Part shown: piece by piece, positions 1-7,871 of the stretch
Layout of the letters: each line of letters opens with the position of its first letter
How positions within the stretch are numbered: the stretch's first letter is position 1
Source: Limnochorda sp. LNt
GTDB taxonomy: Bacteria > Bacillota > Limnochordia > Limnochordales > Geochordaceae
DNA: 64,000 nucleotides
Assembly: GCF_035593265.1 (NCBI RefSeq)
Contig: NZ_CP141614.1
Span: 2,480,001-2,544,000, forward strand
Reading direction: 5' to 3'
Made by a program: the position numbers and the translations under genes
The notes under the pieces: model-generated
What the model was told of the DNA's origin: nothing
Seen by the model: only the letters and a program-made list of their open reading frames with translations
Database searches by the model: none

Positions 1-1697
1 CCCCCATCACGCAGGTCGTGCCCCTTCAGCTGGCGGCCAAGGGCATGACGGTGGCCCAGTTCGACAAGGACGACGTGGAGGCCGTGGGCTTCATCAAGCT
101 CGATCTGCTGAGCCTGAGGATGCTGGGCGCGGTCGACGACGCGGTCCGCCTCATCCGCCAGGGGCAGGCGGCCCCCTCGGATGGCGGCGGGCCGTCCGAG
201 GGAGAGGCCTTCTCCTACGAGCGCATCCCCCTCGACGACGCCGAGACCTACCGGATGCTGGCCGAAGGCGAGACCGTCGGCGTCTTCCAGCTGGAGAGCC
301 CGGCGCAGCGAGCCCTGCAGGGCCGTCTGGGTGCGCGCCACATCGAGGACATCGTGGCCAGCGTGGCCCTCATCCGGCCCGGCCCCATCAAGGGCAACAT
401 GGTGGAGCCCTTCATCGCTCGACGCAAGGGCCTCGAGCCCGTGCCGCACCTCCACCCCGTCCTGGAGCGGATCCTCGCCAAGACCTACGGCGTCGTCCTC
501 TTTCAAGAGCAGGTCATCGAGATCGCCACGGCCATCGCGGGCTTCACGCCGGGCGAGGCGGATCGCCTGCGTCGGGCCATGACCCACTTTCGTTCGCAGC
601 AGGAGATGGAGGCCATCGGGCAGCTCTTCGTGGAGCGGGCCCTGGCACGAGGCGTCGAGCCGGCTCTGGCCCGGACCATCTTCTCCTACATCGTGGCCTA
701 CGCCGGCTACGGGTTTTGCGAGGCCCACGCCGCGGCCTTCGCCACCACCGCCTACAAGACCGCCTACCTGTTGCGCCACCACCCCGCCGAGTTCTACGCG
801 GCGCTGCTCAACAACCAGCCCATGGGCTTCTACCCGCCGCACACCCTGGTGACGGCGGCGCGCTGTCGCGGCGTCACCGTGCTCGGACCCGACGTCAACC
901 GCAGCGAGGCGGACTACCAGGTGGAGCGCCTGGAGCCGACCGGGGCGCCCGCCATCCGGGTGCCCCTCAAGGTGCTGCGGGGGCTCGGGGAGGCCGGCGC
1001 TCGTCTCCTGCTCGACGAGCGTGCCCGGGGCGGACCCTACCGGTCGCTGGCCGATCTCTGCCGGCGGGTGGAGCTGGAGCGCGACGGCCTCGAGTCGCTG
1101 ATCATGGCCGGCGCCCTCGATGGGCTGCACCCCAACCGCCGCGCCCTGTTGTGGGCGCTGCCCGCGATCCTGCAGAGGGCGCGCATGGAGCGGGAGCGTC
1201 GAGCGGCGACCCCCGACGAGGCGCTGCGGAGGCAGGCGGACCTGGGCCTGTCGGCCGACGCGGGAGGGTCCGGCCACCCGGCCCCGCTGCTGGAGGACTT
1301 CTCACCCTTCGAGAAGCTGGCCCTGGAGCTCTACGCGATGGGATTCTCCCCCGACAAGCACCTGCTGGCGTCACTGCGCCCGTCGCTGACCCGACGCGGC
1401 GTGCTCACCACCCAGCAGGCGCGTCGCCGTCCCCGGGGCGCGTGGGTGCAGGTCGCGGGGCTCTCCATCCGTCCGCATCGCCCGCCGACCCGCAGCGGCC
1501 GGACGGTGGTCTTCCTGACGCTCGAGGACGAGGAGGGACTCCTGGACGTGACCCTCTTCGAACCCGTCTACCAGCGCTGGGGCCACCTGATCTTCACCCG
1601 CCCGGCGCTGATCGTCACCGGCCGTCTCGAGCGGCGGGGCCGGAGCGTGAGCCTCACCGCGGCGCACGTCCGGCCCCTGGATCTCACTCCGCCTTAG
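1..1697 (+). CDS. dnaE2: DNA polymerase III alpha subunit, error-prone DnaE2/ImuC-like (C-terminal part)
   Basis: The gene runs in from the left edge (reading frame open from base 3), so only the C-terminal ~560 residues are present. DnaE-type C-family polymerases synthesise DNA; the DnaE2 branch is linked to damage-tolerant synthesis. Visible landmarks are the IKLDLL segment (codon 102-104 is the third catalytic aspartate by family comparison), the helix-hairpin-helix region around YGFCEAHAAAF, the LNNQPMGFYPPHTLV block typical of DnaE2-like rather than E. coli DnaE proteins, and a C-terminal OB fold (FLTLEDEEGLLDVTLFEP, near 1500-1560). The PHP domain and the first two catalytic aspartates lie outside the window. 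The stop overlaps the convergent LpxB-like gene by 14 bases. DnaE2 rather than a generic DnaE is judged from motif resemblance only. Confidence 0.85.
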   Translation, partial: PITQVVPLQLAAKGMTVAQFDKDDVEAVGFIKLDLLSLRMLGAVDDAVRLIRQGQAAPSDGGGPSEGEAFSYERIPLDDAETYRMLAEGETVGVFQLESPAQRALQGRLGARHIEDIVASVALIRPGPIKGNMVEPFIARRKGLEPVPHLHPVLERILAKTYGVVLFQEQVIEIATAIAGFTPGEADRLRRAMTHFRSQQEMEAIGQLFVERALARGVEPALARTIFSYIVAYAGYGFCEAHAAAFATTAYKTAYLLRHHPAEFYAALLNNQPMGFYPPHTLVTAARCRGVTVLGPDVNRSEADYQVERLEPTGAPAIRVPLKVLRGLGEAGARLLLDERARGGPYRSLADLCRRVELERDGLESLIMAGALDGLHPNRRALLWALPAILQRARMERERRAATPDEALRRQADLGLSADAGGSGHPAPLLEDFSPFEKLALELYAMGFSPDKHLLASLRPSLTRRGVLTTQQARRRPRGAWVQVAGLSIRPHRPPTRSGRTVVFLTLEDEEGLLDVTLFEPVYQRWGHLIFTRPALIVTGRLERRGRSVSLTAAHVRPLDLTPP

Positions 1698-2876
1698 GGC
1701 AGTCCGGGCACAGCCCCAGCACCCGATCCAGCATCGCGACGATGCGCTGCGTGGCGCCGGGCGGCCCCATGCGCTCCCGCCCCGTCTCCCCACGGCGCCG
1801 GCGCTCGTCGGGGGCGTCCAGCAGCCTCGCGACCTCCTGCGCGGCCTGCTCGGGCCCCTCCACCAGCACCAGGGCGTCGCCCAGCAGCCGCTTCTGCCGG
1901 AGGGCGAAGCGGCGGGTATACTGCACGCCGGAGCGAGGGAAGGCCACCACCACCCGGCCGAGGCCCGCCGCCTGCTCGTTGGCGGTGCCCGCCAGCCCCA
2001 CCACCACGTCGGCACGCGCCAGCACGTCGGCGAAGCCCCTGCGTGTCAACCCCATCCGCCACCCTCCCTCGCCGTCCGCCAGCCAGCCGTCGAGGCCTGC
2101 CGCCCGCTCCGGCTCCCCGGCCGGCTCCAGCCGCCACGGCGGGCGAGCCGACTCGGGTCGGGCAACGGCCCGGCCAGCGCCGCCACCGCCTGCACCAGCG
2201 GGCGACGGGCCACGACCCGGCGCAGCACGTCGGCGATGGCCAGCAGGTTGTCGCACCAGTCACGGCGGCTGCCCGGCAGCACGCCCACGATGGGAGCCCC
2301 ATCCCGCAGGCCCAGGTCGAGCCCCTCGGGGGTCAGCATGTCCATCATGACGTTGCCGAAGCTGACGGCCGGTACCCCGTGGCGCGCCAGGCTCCGGGCC
2401 GTCAGCTCGTCACGGGCGAAGACAACCCGGCACGCCCTCGCCAGGATGCGACGCTCGACCGCCAGGTGGGGGGCGATGTAGTCCGAACGGGCCGTGGCCA
2501 CGAAGGCCTTGGGCACCCGGTAGGGCAGCGTCATCAGCACCGGGTAGATGTCGCCCACCAGCAACAGCGCCCCGACCCGGCCTTGCAGCCGGCGCAGGGC
2601 GTCCATCTGGCTGGCGGTCAGCGACAGGAACCCTGCCGCCACATCCCGCGCGAAGGCGCGGGGATCCTGCCACCCGAAGCCTCCGGAGGGCATGGGACGG
2701 GACCGAAAGACGGTAGGGATCCCGGCCCGGTCGTAGGCCTCTCCGGGGCCGACCAGCGGAAAGGCGGCCATGCGGGCCGATGGCCGCCGATCGGCCAGGG
2801 CGGTGGCCAGCCGGGAGGCGATGGCGTCCTCCCCGTGGCCGTTGCTGACGATCAGGAGGTCCAGCTGCGTCTCCAC
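1684..2876 (-). pseudogene. LpxB-related glycosyltransferase-like protein, frameshifted
   Basis: Two overlapping minus-strand frames together give one protein of about 397 residues. The N-terminal part (2876 down to about 2145) starts METQLDLLIVSNGHGED and carries the LLLVGDIYPVL and VGVLPGSRRDW segments of lipid-A-disaccharide-synthase-related glycosyltransferases. The C-terminal part continues in another frame (RPPWRLEPAGEPERAAGLDGW, then ADVVVGLAGTANEQAAGLG and FPRSGVQYTRRF), the expected GPGT-like end of the same family. The switch lies near 2135-2150 in a C/G-rich run and equals loss of one base. After that point the first frame reads only Arg/Gly/Ser-rich sequence to its stop. Either the gene is broken or the assembly has an indel. 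The family (LpxB-related proteins of organisms not always making lipid A) is recognised by motif; the substrate is unknown. Confidence 0.7.
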
Positions 2877-2938
2877 CCACCATCACCGCCACCGTAGCTT
2901 CGACATATCCGCAGGATCCCCCGCATAGGCATGGCCCC

Positions 2939-4570
2939 GTGGACATGCTGCGACGTCTCCGCCAGCTGGCTGCGACCGGCCTGCCGGCGCTCCGGCCGGG
3001 TCGTTTCGGGTGGGGGGCTGCCCAGCTCTCCCTGGCCAGCCTGGCCAGCCGGGCCATCGGCTTCATCTACTCGGCCGCCGTCATGCGGCTCGCAGGGCCC
3101 GAGGCCATCGGCCTGTTTCGGCTGGCCTGGCCATTGTACTCCACGGCCTTCACCGTCGCCACCGCCGGCGTGCCGTACGCCATGGCCAAGCTCCTGGCGG
3201 AGCAGCGCCCCGACGTCCCGCAGGGCGCCGCCACCTCTCGCCGGGTCGCCTTGCAAGGCTTCGCCCTCCTGAGCCTCACCAGCCTCGGCATCGGGGCGGT
3301 CCTGGACTGGACGGCGCCGTGGCTGGTAAACCAGGTGGGCGGCGAGCCCCGGGCTGCCTCCCTCATCCAGATCATGGCCCCCGCGCTGCCGCTGGCCTGC
3401 CTGGCGGCAGGAGCCCGGGCCGTCTTCGAGAGCAGCCGCCGCATGGGGGTCCCCGCCTCGTCGCTGCTGGCCGAGCAGGTGACCCTGTCCGCCTCGGCCC
3501 TGCTGCTGGTGACCCGCCTGAGTCGTCAGGATGCCGATCCCGCCTGGGTGGCACGGGGCCTGGCCATGGCCTCGGTCCTGGGGGAGGCCGTGGGGCTGCT
3601 GGTGCTGGCCATCGCGCTCGAACGGCTCTGGCGGCGCTGGCGCCGAGCCGCCGGGCAGGCGCCCGGCCCGACGGCGCCCGACAGGCAACAGCGCCACTGG
3701 TGGCCGAGCTCCATCGTGCACCTCGCCCTGCCCGTGACGACGGGCCGGATCCTCTCGTCGGTGGGGGGCAGCCTGGCCACCCTGCTGCTGCCCAACCGGC
3801 TGCAGCAAGCCGGCCTCACCGCCTCCGATGCGGCGGCACAGGTGGGGCTGCTGCGCGGCGTGGCGCTGCCCCTGGTGCTGATGCCCAACATGCTCAGCCT
3901 CGCCCTCATGACGACGCTGGTGCCGTCCATCTCGGCGGCGCTGGCGCGAGGCGACCGGGCCGCCGCCCGCGCCTACAGCGACAAGGCCATGGCCACGACG
4001 GTGCTCTTCGCCCTGCCGGCAGGGGCGGCTTTCCTGGGTTTGCCGGAGCTGTGGACACGGGTGCTCTACGGCGAGGAGTCGGCCGCCACGCTGCTGGTCA
4101 TCTGCGCCCTGGGCGCCCCCTTCGTCTACCTGGGGCAGACGCTGGTCGGGGTGCTCCGGGGGCTGGGGCGCCCCGAGATCCCGGTGCGCAGCCATCTGGT
4201 GGGGCTGGCCATCGAGACGGGCCTCATCTGGGTCTGGGTCGCGCAGCCGCACCTGGGCATCCGGGGAGCCGCCTTGGCGACCGTGGTCGGATACGCCGTC
4301 GCCTACGCCGTCAACCAGTGGGGCGCGATGCGGGAGATCGGCACCGCGTTGCGAGCCGCCGACTTCGTGGTACCCCTGGTCGGGGCCGCTGCCGCCGCCG
4401 CGTCATCCCGCACGGTGGCCGCGGCGGTACTGGCCCTGCTGGGGGCAGGAGTCACGGCTCCCGGATGGCTGGTCGAGGCCACCGCCCTGCTGACGGGACT
4501 AGCCGTACAGGCGGGCGTCTACGGCGTGGCCCTGCGGGCATCCGCCGTCTGGCGCTGGCTATCGGCGTGA
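2939..4570 (+). CDS. Polysaccharide/lipid II flippase-like membrane protein (SpoVB/MurJ type)
   Basis: 543 residues with about a dozen or more hydrophobic spans throughout, matching the MOP/MATE-like flippase fold of SpoVB, MurJ and Wzx proteins, which flip undecaprenyl-linked cell-wall or polysaccharide precursors across the membrane. Family-like features are the N-terminal amphipathic stretch ending in SLASRAIGFIYSAAV, the recurrent G-x-P-Y-A-M-A-K loop (residues about 77-84), and the closing PxxR/GAALAT segments. The GTG at 2939 is the first start; an ATG at 2945 is equally possible and no strong ribosome site is seen. It is divergent from the LpxB-like gene, which may point to a shared envelope role (inference). 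The exact substrate cannot be told. Confidence 0.75.
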   Translation: MDMLRRLRQLAATGLPALRPGRFGWGAAQLSLASLASRAIGFIYSAAVMRLAGPEAIGLFRLAWPLYSTAFTVATAGVPYAMAKLLAEQRPDVPQGAATSRRVALQGFALLSLTSLGIGAVLDWTAPWLVNQVGGEPRAASLIQIMAPALPLACLAAGARAVFESSRRMGVPASSLLAEQVTLSASALLLVTRLSRQDADPAWVARGLAMASVLGEAVGLLVLAIALERLWRRWRRAAGQAPGPTAPDRQQRHWWPSSIVHLALPVTTGRILSSVGGSLATLLLPNRLQQAGLTASDAAAQVGLLRGVALPLVLMPNMLSLALMTTLVPSISAALARGDRAAARAYSDKAMATTVLFALPAGAAFLGLPELWTRVLYGEESAATLLVICALGAPFVYLGQTLVGVLRGLGRPEIPVRSHLVGLAIETGLIWVWVAQPHLGIRGAALATVVGYAVAYAVNQWGAMREIGTALRAADFVVPLVGAAAAAASSRTVAAAVLALLGAGVTAPGWLVEATALLTGLAVQAGVYGVALRASAVWRWLSA

Positions 4571-4771
4571 GACCGGCCAGCCGCCCTCGGGGCAGCCGCC
4601 CAGCGACGAAGGGCCGTACACCTCGTCGCCGCATGCGTAACGGTGAGCGTGCCGGTCGAAGGCGTCCTTGCAGGCGGGAGAGCAGAAGTAGAAGGCCTGA
4701 CCTGCGTAGATGGCCCGCAACGGGCAGTCGGATGGGTCGACCTCCCGGCCACAGACCGGATCCCTCGCCAC
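4559..4771 (-). CDS. YHS-domain mini-protein
   Basis: About 70 residues. The start is set by an AGGAGG (complement of 4779-4784) lying 7 nt before the GTG at 4771; a longer frame to 4807 has no such site. The protein opens RDPVCGREVDP and carries Cys7, Cys16, Cys30 and Cys34 with FYFCSPACKDAF, the YHS/TRASH metal-binding pattern (Cys, then about 20 residues, then CxxxC). Such domains are found in copper and other heavy-metal handling proteins or at their termini. Here it stands alone, convergent with and overlapping the flippase gene by 12 bases, with no metal-transport gene beside it, so the metal and partner are unknown. Confidence 0.7.
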   Translation of the reverse strand: MARDPVCGREVDPSDCPLRAIYAGQAFYFCSPACKDAFDRHAHRYACGDEVYGPSSLGGCPEGGWPVSRR

Positions 4772-4858
4772 GGCGGCCCCTCCTCGTGTCGGCTGGCACC
4801 AGGTCATGCCGCTCCGCTCACGCGGATCATGCGCCGGGCTCGCCGCCGCGATGCCTGC

Positions 4859-5089
4859 TCACGCGAGGAGAAGGCCCGAGACGAAGGCGGCCATCGCACC
4901 CGCCAACGTGCCCAGCGCGGCCACGAGGAAGGCCGTGCGCCACCACTGCAGGCGCTGCTGCTGACGGTGGGTGACGAAACGAAGCCGTCGGCGCTGGAGG
5001 TAGACCTGCCGCCAGCTCCAGACGTAACCGGCGCCCGCCACCCCCAGCAACCCCAGTCCCAGGTAGGCGGCCCAAGGCACCTGCCACAC
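4859..5089 (-). CDS. Small two-helix membrane protein, unknown
   Basis: 76 residues from a GTG start preceded by a G-rich stretch. There are two hydrophobic segments (about residues 4-24 and 50-74) joined by a very basic loop (RRRLRFVTHRQQQRLQWWR), predicting a small hairpin membrane protein with the loop inside by the positive-inside rule. No family was recognised. It lies between the YHS protein and the DUF501 gene on the same strand with about 80-90 base gaps, so common transcription is possible. Codon use (G/C third positions) matches neighbours. Confidence 0.5.
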   Translation of the reverse strand: MWQVPWAAYLGLGLLGVAGAGYVWSWRQVYLQRRRLRFVTHRQQQRLQWWRTAFLVAALGTLAGAMAAFVSGLLLA

Positions 5090-5169
5090 CCCCGCCCGTC
5101 ACCCCGCACCCCGGGCACGCTGCAGGGATGACGTGCTTCGACACAAGCCCACGAATTTCCTCTCGTGCC

Positions 5170-5913
5170 TCAGCTCTCCTCGACGGCGGGAGGCGCGTCG
5201 CCCTCGGCGCGAAGGGTCTCGCTGGCACCCTCGGGCGTGCAGAAGCGCCAGCAGGTCTCGGTGCCCTCCACGGGGATCCCCTCGGACTCGAAGCGGCGAG
5301 CGACCTCCTCGCCGATGGGGTTGCGACCCCGGGCCAGGAAGTCGGCCAGGTGGGCATGCAGGCACTTGACGTGCTCAGGGCGGGTGATGCCCGAGATGCC
5401 GGTATCCGCCAGGATCCAGTGCTCCCGTGGGCGCTCGGCGGAGAGGCGAGTGCGCCACTCCTCGGGCACCAGCTCCATCCGGATGCGGGCCGTGGTCCGG
5501 TGAGCATCGGCGACCGCCTCGCGCAGCGTCTCGTCGACGCTCACCAGGTGCTCGAAGCGCTCGATCTCGCCCTCCTTCTCGATGCGGTCCACCTCCCGCA
5601 CCAACAGCGGGCACGAGAGCCAGCAGAGGGTGCTGTTGGGCGAGATGCGCGACGGGCCGACGAGGAGGGGCGCGAAGACGAGCACCTGCGGGTAGCCGTA
5701 GCGGCACCGACGGACGACGCCCAGCGCCAGCCGAGGCCGGTGCCCCATCTGCCGCCGGATGACGATCCGATCTTGCTCGGTGAAGGGCTCGGCGTGGATG
5801 CCCAGCTCCTCGAGACGGCCGCGGTCCTCGGGCAGCCGGTCGGGCACGGGCCGCTGATCGGGTCGAGCGGATGCGATGGCCTCCTGGCACCCCCGGTCCA
5901 GCCTGCTCGGCAA
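5170..5913 (-). CDS. DUF501 domain protein
   Basis: Up to 247 residues. The core matches DUF501: RRQMGHRPR, RCRYGYPQVLV, STLCWLSCPLLVREVDRIE, the ARIRM segment and GISGI, followed by a C-terminal His/Cys-containing stretch (EHVKCLHAHLADFL) and a region ending near an ETCWRFC motif. DUF501 proteins have no proven biochemical role. In actinobacteria they often sit by enolase and exopolyphosphatase genes, which are not here. The start is uncertain: the TTG at 5913 has no clear ribosome site and sits only 24 bases after the tRNA gene, and internal GTG codons exist before the domain core. The Asp/Glu-rich end and composition match the genome. Confidence 0.65.
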   Translation of the reverse strand: MPSRLDRGCQEAIASARPDQRPVPDRLPEDRGRLEELGIHAEPFTEQDRIVIRRQMGHRPRLALGVVRRCRYGYPQVLVFAPLLVGPSRISPNSTLCWLSCPLLVREVDRIEKEGEIERFEHLVSVDETLREAVADAHRTTARIRMELVPEEWRTRLSAERPREHWILADTGISGITRPEHVKCLHAHLADFLARGRNPIGEEVARRFESEGIPVEGTETCWRFCTPEGASETLRAEGDAPPAVEES

Positions 5914-5937
5914 GGAGCCGATGGCAACAAAAAAGGG

Positions 5938-6013
5938 TGGTGCGCTCGGGGAGATTTGAACTCCCGGCCTTCGGCTCCGCAGGCCGACGCTCTATCCCCT
6001 GAGCTACGAGCGC
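5938..6013 (-). tRNA. tRNA-Arg (anticodon GCG)
   Basis: On the minus strand the sequence folds as a complete cloverleaf: acceptor GCGCTCG/CGAGCGC, D-arm GCTC/GAGC, anticodon arm TCGGC/GCCGA with loop CTGCGGA, and T-arm GGGAG/CTCCC with loop TTCAAAT. An A discriminator and an encoded CCA (5938-5940) follow. The anticodon is GCG (complement of 5976-5982 region), reading CGC and probably CGU arginine codons. Most bacteria use ACG (deaminated to ICG) for this box. A run of six T follows CCA in the transcript sense. A good promoter lies 15 bases upstream of the 5' end. Confidence 0.95.
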
Positions 6014-6027
6014 GCCACAGCGCCCCT

Positions 6028-6056
6028 ATTGTATGGGGACGGCCACGCGGCGTCAA
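6028..6056 (-). promoter_or_regulatory. Housekeeping promoter of the tRNA-Arg gene
   Basis: Minus strand reads TTGACG (complement of 6051-6056), 17 nt, TACAAT (complement of 6028-6033). Predicted start is about 7 nt further, just ahead of the tRNA 5' end at 6013. It overlaps the last bases of the aminotransferase gene upstream. Confidence 0.75.
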
Positions 6057-7234
6057 GTCGCCGCTTGCCCGACCGACCCGGCCGCCGCCAGGGCGGCACC
6101 GACGTCGACGCGGACGCCCGCCCTGCGGAGCGAGGCGCCGAGGGCAGCCAGCAACTGGATGACATAGCGCAACCGGGCCGACTCGCCCATGGTGCCGATG
6201 CGCCAGACCCGCCCCTTCCACGGGCCCAGGCCCCCGCCGATCTCGATGCCGTGCTCGTGCAGCAGGGTCTGGCGGATCGGGGCATCTTCGACGCCCTCCG
6301 GCACCCAGACCGTCGTCAGGCTCGGGATGCGAAGCCCCGGCTCCCCGACCGCCAATCGTAGCCCCATCGCCTCGAGGCCGGCCCACAGCGCCCGGGCCAC
6401 CTGACGGTGCCGCTCGAAGCGAGCCACCAGGCCCTCCTCGCGGATCAGCTCCAGCGCCTGGCGGAGGGCGTAGACCATGTTGACGGGCGCCGTATGGTGG
6501 TAGAAGCGCTCCTGGCCCCAATACCGGGCCACCAGACGCAGGTCCAGGTACCAGGAGTAGACGTCATGACGGCGGCGCTCCATGGTCTCCAGCGCTCGCG
6601 GCGAGACCGTCACCGGCGCCAGGCCCGGCGGACAGCTGAGGCACTTCTGGCTGCCGGAGTAGCAGACGTCGAGGCCGGTGGCGTCCACCTCCACGGGCAC
6701 GCCGCCCAGGGAGGTGACGGCGTCCACCACCACCAGGGCCCCGACCTCGTGGGCCTGCGCCGCGATCTCGCGCAGCGGCTGCAGCACGCCCGTCGACGTC
6801 TCCGCATGGACCACGGCCAGGGCCTTGGGCGCGCGCCCTCGGCGCAGCGCCGCCGCCACCGCCTCCACGTCGGCGGCGTGCCCCCATGCCACCTCGACGA
6901 CGTCCACCTCGGCGCCCAGCCGCCGGGCCATCTCCACCATGCGCTGGCCGAAGTAGCCAGCCACCACGACGACCACCCGGTCGCCGGGCTCCACCACGTT
7001 GGCCAGCGCCGTCTCCATGCCGGCGGTACCGGTGCCCGAGACGGGGAGCGTCAACCGGTTGGCGGTCTCGAAGACCTCGCGCAGGCGAGCCACGGTCTCA
7101 TCCATGATGGCCAGGAACCTCGGGTCCAGGTGGCCCAGTGTCGGCGCGGCCATCGCCCGAAGGGTGGCGGGATGGACCAGGGAAGGCCCTGGGCCCATGA
7201 GGACGACTTGTGGCACCATCGCCAGGGGATCCAC
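6053..7234 (-). CDS. Class V aminotransferase (alanine-glyoxylate / serine-pyruvate type)
   Basis: 393 residues. A PLP-dependent fold-type I aminotransferase that moves amino groups from Ala or Ser to glyoxylate or pyruvate. Motifs are MGPGPSLVHP at the N terminus (about 13-22), the cofactor-phosphate loop SGTGTAGME (66-74), VVVDAVTSLGG (168-178) with the ring-stacking Asp171, and YSGSQKCLSCPPG with Schiff-base Lys197. The start GTG at 7234 is chosen because an AGGAGG (complement of 7243-7248) lies 8 nt before it but only 2 nt before the GTG at 7240. It is the last gene before tRNA-Arg. Substrate choice among Ala, Ser and phosphoserine-like compounds cannot be fixed from sequence. Confidence 0.88.
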   Translation of the reverse strand: MDPLAMVPQVVLMGPGPSLVHPATLRAMAAPTLGHLDPRFLAIMDETVARLREVFETANRLTLPVSGTGTAGMETALANVVEPGDRVVVVVAGYFGQRMVEMARRLGAEVDVVEVAWGHAADVEAVAAALRRGRAPKALAVVHAETSTGVLQPLREIAAQAHEVGALVVVDAVTSLGGVPVEVDATGLDVCYSGSQKCLSCPPGLAPVTVSPRALETMERRRHDVYSWYLDLRLVARYWGQERFYHHTAPVNMVYALRQALELIREEGLVARFERHRQVARALWAGLEAMGLRLAVGEPGLRIPSLTTVWVPEGVEDAPIRQTLLHEHGIEIGGGLGPWKGRVWRIGTMGESARLRYVIQLLAALGASLRRAGVRVDVGAALAAAGSVGQAAT

Positions 7235-7285
7235 GCGCACCGCCTCCTCTGGTTATCTGGCACCCCGCTGCCCGAGCCGGTCCTC

Positions 7286-7750
7286 TCAGGGTCGCCCGGG
7301 CCGGCGCAGCAGGAGTAGCATCCCGAGTCCCATCAGCAACAGCGGCCAGAGCAGCTCCCAGCGCACCCACCAGAAGAGCCCAAGCTGGGCCATGAGCAGG
7401 AGCCCGCCCAGCACCACCAGGACCATCCCCAACAGGTGGCGGCGACGCCCACCGGCCCGCCCGAGCCGCAGCGTCTCGCTCAGCTCCTGTCCTGCCATGG
7501 TGGCGGCCTCCCGGATCTCCTGCACGTTCTCGTGGAGCACCTCCCGGCTCTCGCGGCCCACCGAGCGCTCCGAGGGCATGACGATGGCCAGCACGACGTA
7601 GGCGACGATGCCGAAGCCGCCCGCGAAGGCGAGCAGGACGAAGAGGAGCCGGATCAGCACCGGATCCACATCGAAGTAGCGCCCCAGACCGGCGCAGACG
7701 CCGAAGATGATCGACTCACGGCGCGGACGGAATAGGGCGTTGGCTGCCAT
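7286..7750 (-). CDS. PspC-domain membrane protein
   Basis: 154 residues from ATG 7750, with GGGAGG 9 nt upstream. The N-terminal PspC domain is clear: FRPRRESIIFGVCAGLGRYF then DVDPVLIRLLFVLLAF and a hydrophobic span with YVVLAIVMPSE (about residues 5-60). A charged helical linker (61-95) precedes two more hydrophobic segments (about 103-150, LLGMVLVVLGGLLLMAQ and LLWPLLLMGLGMLLLL), resembling the LiaF/LiaI-type C-terminal membrane region. PspC proteins act in envelope-stress sensing. No sensor kinase or pspA gene is beside it, so the stimulus is unknown. It lies upstream of, and on the same strand as, the aminotransferase. Confidence 0.8.
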   Translation of the reverse strand: MAANALFRPRRESIIFGVCAGLGRYFDVDPVLIRLLFVLLAFAGGFGIVAYVVLAIVMPSERSVGRESREVLHENVQEIREAATMAGQELSETLRLGRAGGRRRHLLGMVLVVLGGLLLMAQLGLFWWVRWELLWPLLLMGLGMLLLLRRPGRP

Positions 7751-7824
7751 GCCGTCGTGCCTCCCGAGCTTCCCCGTTCGACTCCAGGGGGAGCACTTCG
7801 CTGCGAGGGTGGCCGATCCTGGCG

Positions 7825-7853
7825 TTGACAGACGTCGGGCCCCGCCGTAGGCT
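7825..7853 (+). promoter_or_regulatory. Possible promoter of the yhaM-like gene
   Basis: TTGACA (7825-7830), 17 nt, TAGGCT (7848-7853). The -35 is perfect and the -10 weak. The start point would fall at about 7860, leaving a leader of roughly 12 nt that begins inside the AGGAGG at 7861, which is short. Confidence 0.4.
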
Positions 7854-7871
7854 CTGCGCAGGAGGGGACCG

